Source: Phycomyces blakesleeanus NRRL 1555(-)
Lineage: Eukaryota > Mucoromycota > Mucoromycetes > Mucorales > Phycomycetaceae
Direction of reading: 5' to 3'
Assembly: GCF_001638985.1 (NCBI RefSeq)
Contig: NW_017265137.1
Span: 523,054 to 587,053, forward strand
DNA length: 64,000 nt
This document shows, piece by piece, positions 1 to 10,483 of the stretch. Below the pieces are notes generated by a model. It worked only from the letters and a program-made list of their open reading frames with translations. It was not told where the DNA came from and ran no database searches. A program made the translations under genes and the position numbers. The first letter of the stretch is position 1. Each line of letters begins with the position of its first letter.

Positions 1-354
1 TTCTGGACCCTGACATTCTATTAATTTGAATAGCTTTGTTATTGGATACTTGGAATGTATTTGAGTGAAAGAGAAACTAATAGGTAGTGAGCTAGGTTCG
101 CGAATTAATGCAAATTTGTATGCAGCTGTACATCATTTCGATACTTGCACGGCGCCCATTAAATTTTCCTCAAAAAGCAAAAATTTGGAAAAAAAAAATA
201 GCTGATTCGGGTCCAAAAATCTTGTCCTTGTGGTTCCCAGACTGTCTTTGTGACCAGCAAATATGTCGGGTACTTCGCATAACATTAGAACCAATCACAT
301 TCAAGAATGACTGTTAAAGAAAATTTTCAAACTAAGATTTTGTAATTTTGAAAA
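1..354. other. Intergenic, upstream of U2 snRNA
   Basis: No coding region is supported here; short open frames have no recognisable similarity. A CCAAT-like motif (ACCAATCAC, about 290-298) lies roughly 100 bases upstream of the U2 start and could belong to its promoter. Confidence 0.5.
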
Positions 355-356
355 GG

Positions 357-365
357 TATAAAAAG
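357..365 (+). promoter_or_regulatory. TATA box of the U2 snRNA gene
   Basis: TATAAAAAG lies 38 bases before the inferred first base of U2. This fits Pol II transcription of a fungal snRNA gene from a TATA-type promoter. The assignment rests on position and sequence only. Confidence 0.55.
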
Positions 366-394
366 GCAGCAATCTTGAGGACTCATGAAACCGC

Positions 395-586
395 ATCCTC
401 TCAGGCCTTTTGGCTAAGATCAAGTGTAGTATCTGTTCTTTATAGTTTAACAACTATAACTTGGTACATAGTACCATTTGTTGTTAATCTAATTTTTCTG
501 CGCCCGGAATCTAGAGCTCTGGCTTGCCATCTCTTGAATCCACAGGTGTCCTTTGCTTTACACTGTTGCAATGTGACGCCGAGGGG
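395..586 (+). ncRNA. U2 spliceosomal snRNA
   Basis: U2 snRNA pairs with the intron branch point in the spliceosome. The block GGCCTTTTGGCTAAGATCAA followed by GTGTAGTATCTGTTCTT matches the near-invariant 5' part of U2, including the GUAGUA branch-point recognition element. A stem-loop IIa equivalent follows (TATAGTTTAACAACTATA), then an Sm site (AATTTTT at about 491), then a GC-richer 3' stem-loop region. The length of about 190 nt fits the family. The first bases (ATCCTCTCAGG) differ from the usual ATCGCTTCTCGG. The 3' end is approximate. The gene is single and TATA-driven. It agrees with the many introns in neighbouring genes. Confidence 0.93.
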
Positions 587-670
587 GGCTCCCAATCAAT
601 TAAATAAATGAAAATAAATGTAACTATGAAAATTTGTATTCATATTTTTTTAACATAAAAAATCGCTATA

Positions 671-801
671 CACTTTTTCCGGAAATTATTGGTGCAAAAA
701 TAAAAAATTATTTAGTGCAAAAACAAAGATAAAATTTGGTGCATTCCATTTTTGCACCAAATTTATTTTTATTTTTGCACCAATAATTTCCGGAAAAAGT
801 G
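671..801. mobile_element. 131-bp palindromic MITE flanked by TA
   Basis: The ends are inverted copies: CACTTTTTCCGGAAATTATT continuing to GGTGCAAAAATAAAAA on the left, with its exact complement on the right, giving a perfect arm of about 36 bp. Flanking TA dinucleotides lie at 669-670 and 802-803, as in Tc1/mariner insertions. The centre holds a second short palindrome built on GGTGCA/TGCACC. It has no coding capacity, so it would be non-autonomous. Confidence 0.75.
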
Positions 802-861
802 TATATCTATTAAAAAAAAGATTTTTCTTTTGAACTTTTTCTTTTTAAATTTTATATTATA

Positions 862-1277
862 GTTGGTGTGGATAGACTAAAAGTTCAAAAAAAAAGCAAT
901 AATTTAAGTCTTATCATTTGTCAAGAGTTTTAATTAATTTTGCCCTTTTTTTTTGAAGATTCAAAAAAGGGCACATTTCTTAATCGATTTTAATTAGCTA
1001 GTATTCTTCCATGGCCACAAGGATTGAGAAGAGAACCATTTTTTATGGAGATGTACCATATAATGAGAGGTCTAGAAAAACTCACAATAAGGTTTTCACT
1101 TAATGACAGAGACGGGAATATGGGCTCAATTTTATCTAATATGTATTTTGAACTAATTTTGAACTTTTTGTTTTTTAAAAAAAAGGTATGGACAATCATA
1201 AATTGGTCTGATTGACTAAGTTTTGGATGAAGTTGTTTTACCTTTTTTTTTTGAACTTTTATTCTGTCCACACCAAC
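862..1277. mobile_element. 416-bp TIR element, GTTGGTGTGG family, copy 1
   Basis: The terminal inverted repeats of about 34 bp start GTTGGTGTGGA and read into AAAAGTTCAAAAAAAAA, with two mismatches between ends. A shorter relative with the same ends lies at 44153-44352. The interior has no credible coding sequence: the overlapping open frames on both strands are low-complexity. It is probably a non-autonomous DNA transposon. Confidence 0.7.
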
Positions 1278-2157
1278 CTTATTCACTACCGATGTGCTAT
1301 ATCAATGATTATAGAAAAAGTAATCCATATTATGTCGTAAAAATATACCTAATAAAAAACATTTCAGTTAAACTTTTGAGATAAACAGATACTTACTCAT
1401 CTTCACCAAGTTCAAATTTCTTCTGAAATATCTCAACATAATTTTAAAGTGATGAATGCTATTTCAAGATCGCACCCATTGATAAGTCTATCGTTCTTAG
1501 ATACCTAACATCTTTAAAATTACCTGTTTATTTTTCTATAAAAATTATTAAAACTTGGCTATATGTCCTACATTGAAATACAATGGCTTTGTAATCCATA
1601 CTCAACCTTGTTACTACTTAGAAAAGCTCATATATATTCTAAAGAAGTTCCTTTTCTTTTTTACTATTAGCGACAATCTAATTATTTTAATATGCATATA
1701 ACTCTTTGTAGTCCAAGATACAAAATCGTTTAATGGGATTATTAATACATATAAGTCTATAAAAGAGGTCCAAATATAAGCTATTATTAATGTAAAGTTT
1801 TATTACGTAGCTTTTAGCCGAAAATGATGTACCTGGTTTAATAGCTGCGTCGTATTTACTACTGCGGCTCGGTTGTTTGTATGCATTTGGAATTGGTGCT
1901 CACCAGTGGTGTGCTTTATGTTTTGGGGGATTTAATTTTAATTTTTGCTGCGGCAAAAGGAGTTTTTATCTTTATGTTATTGGACCGCAACAAATACATT
2001 TTTTTTCAGCCAATCCGGAAGACCAACAATTGGAGTTTTGGCCCTATTGTTATTTTTATATATTGATGGCTTACAAACTAGTTAAATCGCGCTCCCTTAA
2101 ATTCACCGAACGCAGAATGCAAATTAGAGCAACACCCGCTCTTTACCTTTCTTTCTC
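1278..2157. other. Intergenic, upstream of VMS1
   Basis: AT-rich sequence with no supported gene. The last 350 bases are somewhat GC-richer and probably contain the VMS1 promoter and 5' UTR; the open frames at 1877-2161 look like chance. Confidence 0.45.
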
Positions 2158-4315
2158 ATGACAGACCTTCAAATCTCAATCCAACAAAAACCCCTCAGCG
2201 TATTCTCCCTTCCAGAAGAACTACTCTCTGCTCTTGTAGCAGTGGACCAAGAAACAGAAACAGAAGTCCAAATAGAATGGAAACAGCAGGCCCTTGTCAC
2301 TAGCCAGGCTCTCCAGCGTCTAGAGATCAACGAAGACCAGGACACATTGACTTGCCGTACTTGTGATATCACTTTTACTAGTACTGAGCGCGAACAACAC
2401 AGAAAGCACTACAACACTGATTGGCATCGTTATAACATCAAGCGAAGACTTGTTTTGGACACCACCCCTGTCTCCCTCATTGAATTTGAAAAACTTTTGG
2501 CTGGTAAGGAATAAAAACATTTATATAAATAAAGCACAATTTTTTTAAACTTCAATCTAGACTTGAGTGACAGTATTTCAGGAACTGACTCAGAGGATAC
2601 TGACGAAGAAAGCGATACCGAAGTTGCCCACGATCGCGTAAATGCCTTGGTTGGAAAACAAAAATCAGTCTTACCTGACCACGATATTACAAAGAATCCC
2701 AATGAAGAGGGATCGCTCCTCCAGAAGCGTTACTCCGCCATGGTGTGGTTTAATGCCAAGCCGCTATTATCCGGATCGATCCATCTTGGTATCTACCGTA
2801 CTTTGTTTTCGACAAAAACAGCCGATATTGCAGCTGTAAGAGCACTACAAAGTAAAAATTATGAGAAGAAGCCTCGATACTGGACTATTTTGATGTTGGG
2901 TGGAGGTCATTTTGCTGGATGTGTCGTGGATGTCAATCAGAGCAAGGGAATTTCAGAGCCTTCTGTTGAAAAACAAGTCAGACTTGTCACACACAAAACA
3001 TTCCACCGTTATACCAGTATGTGTCATCTAATAACTATACACACACACATATATAGCCGGTGTAGAATAAGAAGAGCAAGATGTTAATTTTTTGATATTA
3101 TCCCAACTCATAGCGCGTAGAAAGCAAGGTGGTGCCCAATCTTCTAACGATAACGCAAAGGGAAAGGCCAATTCTGCCGGTGCTCAAATTAGACGCTACA
3201 ACGAGCAATTGTTGCAAAAGGTAAATGAGAGAGAGAGAGAGAGAGAAAAATTTACACAAAAATACAGGTTACTGACGCATGAAATTAAATTGTAGGAAGT
3301 CAGAGAGTTACTTTCTCAGTGGAAAAGCTATATTGACCGAAGCGAACTTGTACTAGTTCATGCTCCAAGCAACAACCGAAAGATTGTGTATGGGTATGAG
3401 AATGCCGTACTGACAAAAGAAAATCCGGCTGTCAAGACCATTCCTTTTGTTACCAAACGGCCCACATTGAGTGAATTAAAACGCGTGTTCCTGGAGATTA
3501 GCACATTCAAGGTAATTGAGGTAGATGAAGAAGCTATTCTGGCCCACAAGAACAAAGCCATCGAAAAGGAAGAAAAAGCAAGACAGCTTCTGGAAAAATC
3601 AAAGCAGCAAAAGCCGACAACCTCATCTACAAAACCAAAAGCTGAGGCTTCTCCAGAGCTCGAAAAGCTGGCCGGACTTGTGAAACAGGGAAAGACATCA
3701 GTGATTTTCTCTTATCTCAGCAAGCACAAAGATATCAATGTATCTAGTATTTTGCCAAGTTATATCACTGCAGAAGATAATGGGCGGTTCCCGACTTTGC
3801 TTCACATGGCGTCTCATTACGGCCATCGTTCATTAGTCGAATCTTTATTAATGGAAGCTCACGCTGATCCTACCGTCAAAAGTGAAGGTGGTAAGACACC
3901 ATATGAAGTTGCCAAAGATAAGACCATCCGCAGTGTATTCCGCCGCTGTATGCATGAACTTCCTGACAAGTGGGCCTGGCTTGAAGAGGCACGTGTGCCC
4001 AGTCCACTTACACTGGAGGCCGAGGAGGAACAATTGGAAAAGGAGCGAATAAAGAAAGAAAAGGAGGCAGAGAAAATCAGACTTATTGAAGAGGAACGTC
4101 TCCGACGTGAAGCTGAGGAAGAAGCCAGAGAACGAGAACAAAAGGCTGCGGAAGAAGTACGGAAGCGAGGCAAGGCCAACGTTTTGGTCGCAAAAGCATT
4201 GATTGGAAGCCAGGGAAACATGGCAAACATGTCACCGGAAGCTCGTGTACGCCTAGAGAGAGAAAAGCGGGCTAGGGCAGCTGAAGAGCGTATGCGACGT
4301 ATGGGTGGAAACTAA
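2158..4315 (+). CDS. VMS1: Vms1/ANKZF1-type peptidyl-tRNA endonuclease
   Basis: Vms1/ANKZF1 releases nascent chains from stalled 60S subunits in ribosome quality control and binds Cdc48. Four exons join cleanly: 2158-2503, 2561-3016, 3114-3220 and 3296-4315, giving 642 aa. In order there is a C2H2-like zinc finger (LTCRTCDITF...HRKHYNTDWH, about residues 62-83), an acidic stretch, and the VLRF1 release-factor-like domain. The latter has the RRKQGG.QSS loop that carries the catalytic glutamine, followed by SAGAQIRRYNE. Ankyrin-type repeats follow (LLHMASHYGHRSLVESLL). A long charged coiled coil with a VIM-like end (RAAEERMRR) would bind Cdc48/p97. The intron at 3017-3113 splits the HRYTTRRKQGG motif exactly and restores it, which supports the model. 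Confidence 0.93.
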
Positions 4316-7300
4316 GTTGGGCTATGCTTTTTGAAAAAAAAAACACCCCATTTGGACCGCTTTTCTTCTTTGAAGTCTAGAGGAACAAATACTCCTCCTT
4401 ACAGATGTGGATATGTGCTGACATGCTTGAATGATGCTTCCTCGAACGAAACTGATATTTGATTGCGTTTCACATCAAGTAGGAGGGCGGAATATTGCAT
4501 ATTATACTGGTTACAACAATTAGAGCTGTCAAACTAGGATATGCAAACTTGGCAAGAAGATCGTGACTAATAACCTAATAAAGATATTTGCACCAAAATG
4601 ATTTCCTCGTTAGAATTGTCATTGATGTTTGTATTATATTATTTAATGATAAATATCACCGTTAATTGATATAATATCTACTCTATAATAAATAAGGTTA
4701 TTTTAAGAAGACCTGAAAGATATATAAAGTCGTAGAATTAACAAACATATGGGTTAAGGTCAAAGGTTAAAGGTGTAATACCACGTAAAATACAAGATTG
4801 TTTATATCACACTCAAGAAATAATTGGATAATGTGGGATACGTGATTTAGCGGAGTCATTAGAATGGAAATGCATTTTAAATGGGGTGGATCTTATGAAT
4901 ACAGCAAAACACACTATAGAAGGCACACAATTGATGTGACTACAATTAAAGTCTTGTAATGAGGAATAAAAATTCCAGAATTCTCTCTATATATGCAAAT
5001 TTCTAAAGAGTTTATTTAATATAGTGTTCACCTTCTTACGTCTCCTACTCTCTTCAGATTGTGATCGCGTCCATCACGGCGCACACAATCTGGCGCGCAC
5101 ACTGGAAGCTTGTCTTTGATAATTCCCTCCTTCATCCCTAATGTAGTCGCAGCTAAGGCGGCTGCTGCTATACAAAGATCCCATGACCTCAATACCACTT
5201 TGCTAGCGTTCATCTATCCCTTCTCCTTCACTGTAATTTTATCATTTCTTAAATTACGGCTTCAAAGGCTGAACACTGTGTGCATTGGCAATATCAATAA
5301 ATACTAAGAATAAATAAAAGATATATATTCATTTAATAGAGCTCTAAGCATTTATGCCTCTTTTCTGGGACATAGGGCATGTTGAATAGAGTCACCTTTT
5401 GATTCTTTTTTATTGTTTGGCACTTTCGCTTTATTGTATTTTTCAACGCTAACTTTAGGAGGACGATATTTTAATTCTACCAGATTACAAATTATGATTC
5501 TTTTACCAGCGTGGAATAACTATATCTGGTCCCTAAGAATTGAGTCTTATTATAGTAATTAATACAAGCCAGGATACAAACTATTCGTATCAAGATTTTT
5601 ATTTGTGCTTTGAAAAATAAAAATAAAATGGTGGATTGGGATTACTTACCAGTTGGTGCTGTAAAACTCTGGTATTGTGGATACAATAGACGAATGAAAG
5701 ACAAAGGCACGATGCGCATAAGAAGACCAATAAATAGTAAGATATCTAACAAGGTTGCGTCACAAAGGGTGTAATGACAATACGTTCTTATAAACTTCTG
5801 CGTAACTGGTTATTAATATAGTGTATTTGGAACTAGCCCCTTTTTTATTGTCAAGTCTAAATTTACGGCGCAAACGGCTATTAATTGAATATACAAGTTT
5901 TTTTTGGATGAGACAGCATTTTATTATTAAATTACCCAAAGACAAACTGCAACTCTTAAAAGGACGCGAGTTAGGTACCCGAGGAGAGATTGATGAACAC
6001 AAAAATTGTGGGGACAAAGTAGTATGCTAATGCGTACAATGAATATATTGTATTTTTTCAGGACACACCTTATTGCTCTGAAGGATTAGATAAAGAACCT
6101 GTATCCCAGGCAGTCAGTCGCAATGAATTGGTCCGGTTAGATAGAAACGTCGTACCCGTAAGATTGCCGGCTTGTAAATGGTATAAGGCCAAAAAAGAGT
6201 ATAATAAAGTTTGAGAAAAAAAAGAAAAGTGTGCTTAATTTGTGTTATTATACTTACCAATACATATATCATTGACATACGATTAAGATATCAGACAAAA
6301 TACTAAAAGTTCCTTTTAAAGGAAATACTGCATCCATTTGGTATAAATACCATATGAGTACAAGCTTTGTATCGCAACGCAGGTACTTTACTTGTAATGT
6401 CAAAATATGCTTTCCTTGGAATTATCCTTGATCTGTGTCTGTGCGGATACAAACTACAGAATTTCTACTTCAAATCCAGACTGAGAAACCAGTAAAACAG
6501 ACTATACAAAGCGCACACTTTGAAAATGTAAATCCCAATTTTTGAAATATAAAATGTTCAATACTTTTTTATATTTAAGTAAAAAATAGAGTGGAAGTTA
6601 TGTAAAAATAATAACTGGCTAATATGTTACTTATAATACCTTGAAAATACTTTTTTGTACTGTTAATTGGAAAATATTATCCATTAATAGCAGTTGGTAA
6701 CTCTTACGTGCGACCTGTATTTTCAAAGACTTAATGTATATACTAAAATAGTCTTTTATATATTAGAGTCTATCACTAAAACAAAGATTATATTCTGTTA
6801 ACACTTGTTTTAATTTTTGAGTGTAAGGTTTAAAGCAACAGAAATTGTATATAGTCAGCACAAGAAAAAATATTATTAGTCTCGATCTAATTCCAGTTTT
6901 TCTACTTTTGATATTCTGAAGGAAAATTAAGCATATGACGAGTAAGTACACAAAACACGGGCAGTTGTAAAAATAGTACAGCCAGAAACTTGAAGAGGGA
7001 ATATACTAAATAACACAATTAAATTTAAGTAATAAAGTTTGTAAAAAAGGTAAATAAATACATGAAATATCTGTACATGCTAGTATTGTCTTTATATCCA
7101 TGAAAAGTCTGGAAAACCCAAAGGGTATTGTAAGTTATCAAAGAACATAACCAGTGTTAAAGTACTATACTTTTATTTAACATGGGAAATTGTAAGACAA
7201 TACTTGCAAGGCGTGAGAGCTGTCACTGACTTTATTAAATATGTGTTAAATAGACTGTGTACTGCATCAATGCTTTCTAGCTTTCATGTTTATCAGCAAT

Positions 7301-8412
7301 GAGAATGATCTAATGGAGCAATTTGTAAATTTCATTGTACTCCATAAAATCAACTACCATTGGCCTTGGAATCAGATCCTGAGTACAATCAAAATGCATT
7401 TCACAGAGTTCAGTTGATTTGATATTACTTTAATGGTTACTCAATAGTACGATTAACCATCAGCAGACATACTCAAGGAAAATATGATGCCTAAAGTAAT
7501 CGCATACTAAAATCCCGCGCCATCGAACTATTTATCAAGAAAAGCTTATAATCTAAGAAAGAATATCAAAATCATGGCTTTATTCTTAGTGAAGCAACGG
7601 AAGCATCAGCCGATCTTCTTTGCCAGAAAGGATGAGCATAGTACTTTCAAAAATGTGTTACAAAAACTAAAGAATATTGTTGAGCAATTTGAGTACTTTT
7701 TTGACTCAAAAATGAATAATAAACAAATATCCAACAAATACACACAATATAGAAATATGCCAGAGTAACTATATTATATATTATTTTAGTCTCGCTTAAT
7801 TTAGTAAAGGAACAAAACTAGTAAATATAGCTACAAGCTGTCTGTCAATCTAACAAGCATGTTATTTATAAACCTAAATTAAGTATAATATTTACAAATT
7901 CCTGTTCTGCTTATTTAATTAAGCATTCTGTATACTAACACGACTTTTTCATTAACACAGAATAATATTTATATTTGGTTTGGTATTTTCTTTTAGTTGC
8001 AAATATTGAAAAGGCAATAGCTTTTTTTTAGTTAGACAAACTAATAAAGAATTCAACGATTTCTGGCATTAATATTTGCTAAAAGTCTATTAGACATTGG
8101 CTTGACCTTTTGACTTCAACACTCATTCAATTGAAATAATATTATAGCTTTTGTTGGATGTAACATCTATATTTGATTTTGTGGTCGCAATTATTTTTAT
8201 CAATACCACAAAGTATATTTTTATTGGTCGCAAAATTTATTTATTTATTTTTTTGATATCAATTACTGTGTTTAAAATAGTACAAACCAATTTTGAAGAG
8301 TATAGTGCTCGGACTACATGTACATTTCAGGACCAAAATAAGAAAAAATGATAAAAAAAAGTCCATTTACAATGATCATTTATACAATATTGCTGCATTA
8401 AATAACATACTC
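4316..8412. other. 4.1-kb gene-poor AT-rich stretch
   Basis: No gene is supported. A GC-richer patch at about 5035-5220 contains a 9-bp stem (CAGATTGTG pairing CACAATCTG) and a short alanine-rich open frame. Another GC-richer patch lies at about 5930-6180. Both could be worn transposon fragments, but no family is recognisable. The open frames at 6763, 7574 and 8151 are AT-rich with no known domain. Confidence 0.4.
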
Positions 8413-10276
8413 TCATTGTAAGTAATGGAGGTTGCACGGTAATTGGGGTTCTAGTACGCCCTGATTATCTAAGGCAGCCAAATCGTCTGATCCTCCAATG
8501 ATTTTCCCATTCATAAAAATGGCTGGAACAGTACGACGACCAGTTCTCTCAATAAGTGCTGCCTGAAGTTCCCTACCGTCCTGTCGTAGATCAATCTCAA
8601 CCACCTGGTACTGGTGTGGGCAATACTTGTTCAAGATTTCCTTGGCTCGCTTGCAATAAGGACTTAAGAATGGGTTACACTTTAATAATTCAATATTCGA
8701 TTACAATACACTTGACTTACCAATAGGACTTGCTGTATATTAATACAGAACTGTGATGTATTTTGTAGTCCACCCACACCTTTTGGGGATGTGAAAGCTG
8801 AAAAATGTACAATTTAGGTTCTAATTCAATTTCTACGGGAAGTAATGTTTCCCAAGACCAGTCCTTGCCAAAGATCGACATAATATTCTGTAAATAGATG
8901 CGCGGTGATTTTCGCTTGATTTTTTCCAGTCCATAGGTAACACTTATAATCTCGAAAGGCGTGTTGTTGAGCGGTGTATCAGAAATCAAATGTGTATACT
9001 CTGCCTCTAGATAGTCATCAATCGAGCGATGTGATTCGTCCTTGTGATAGGACCATAATGAGTGAGTTTGTCCAAATCTCGATGCTCCCGTCATGGCCGT
9101 CAAGACATCCAGATGAATCGAGGCTGATTGTAGTGGCATGTTGTTCATGACGGACAGTGCTTCACCCCCGGGGTAATTCTTCATTGAAACCAATAGCATC
9201 ATAATAGACCCACAAAAACAGACTACCAAAGCACCCGCCACACCCACCAGAGACACAGTGGCGTACATGGAATGTCTCGCTTTTAGTGATAATTTGCTGA
9301 CTGTAAAGGCAGCTGCTGTGGTATAAATCGGAATAGTGTACATAATAAATCGCCATTCCTTATGAGGAAGCATTGAGAATAAACCAGTGTATACCAAAGC
9401 GGGAGCAAGTAGAACACGAATACGACGGTCGGTAAAAAATCCCATCAGGGCAAGAGGGTAGCTGACCATCAGCACACGCGGCAAGAAATTAACAAAGTAA
9501 GCATAGAAAGGCAGCGTGCCCCATTCAGAGCTTTTGTTGAGAATTGCATTAAAGAAAAATACACTGCCTTCTGGCCAGACCCATCGCTGCCAAAAATAAG
9601 AGTCTATTGGGATAGTTAAACCTAAGGAGACTACGGTAGTAAGGGCACCTTGGATGATGATGGTGCGGAAAGTGATATGGCGATATAAAGCCCATTCAAA
9701 TACGAGGATAATTGCTAGAAGAATGCCGACCTCGAATCGAAAGACAAGACCAGTGAATGTTAGGTAGCGAATCATGAGCGTGAGTTGGGTAGTGCGATTG
9801 GCACGGGTTGTCATACTAAGAATCCAATGAGACAGGCCTAAGAGTACCAAAGGTAAAGCAAGGGTATTCGGAAGAGTACGACTAGACCAAAATACGATGT
9901 GAAACTGGCAGAATAAGAGAATCATGAAAATAGTAGACGTACGTTTCCCCAACAGCAAACGTACAGACCTTTCAAAGTAGCCCATTCCCACGGAGACCAT
10001 TGCTCCAAGAATGAGACGCGGAATGACTTGTTCCCGAGTAGAGATCCATTCACCAACAAAAAAAGGTCGGATTAGACGGCTAAGAAGTCCAAGTATAGTG
10101 GCACCAACAAATGTTCGAGGAACAACCCCGGGAAAGTCAAAATGATCATAGTCTGAGAGAGGGATTCCATGCATGACATCATAAATAGCCTGGAGATTGA
10201 AACTTTCTTCTACTTTGGTGTAGGGGCATGCGATGCAATAAATTGCGATCAATGCGAAGAACAACACGCGCCTCAT
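8413..10276 (-). CDS. ALG12-type mannosyltransferase fused to glutaredoxin
   Basis: Exon 1 (10276-8721) encodes an ALG12-like dolichyl-P-mannose alpha-1,6-mannosyltransferase, a multi-membrane ER GT-C enzyme of N-glycan precursor assembly. It shows the N-terminal CPYTKVEESFNLQAIYD motif, the internal LPHKEWRF motif and the usual soluble C-terminus. Instead of stopping, the frame continues into VLIYSKSYC. A 58-bp GT-AG intron (8720-8663) splits a cysteine codon, and exon 2 (8662-8413) continues PYCKRAKEIL...TVPAIFMNG..IGG. This is a dithiol glutaredoxin with a CPYC site (about residues 519-522), a TVP cis-proline loop and a GG glutathione-binding motif. The exons sum to 1806 nt (601 aa). No methionine lies in frame between the two domains, so the glutaredoxin has no start of its own. 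The gene is divergent from the arrestin gene across about 207 bp. Confidence 0.85.
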
Positions 10277-10483
10277 GTTGCTCGTTTAGTCCGAATAGGC
10301 AATTGTCTCTTTTGTGGTTGATTGAGAAGGACAATTTTTATGCCAGACCCAATGTGGGACTAGACACCTGCCGGTGCAACGAACGAGCGCGCCGCCCAAA
10401 TGACACCCTTTTTTTTCTGTACTTCATAGCTTCGCTATTAAGAGTATTGGTACAGCCTCACCATCTGTTCCTTTTTCATTTAT

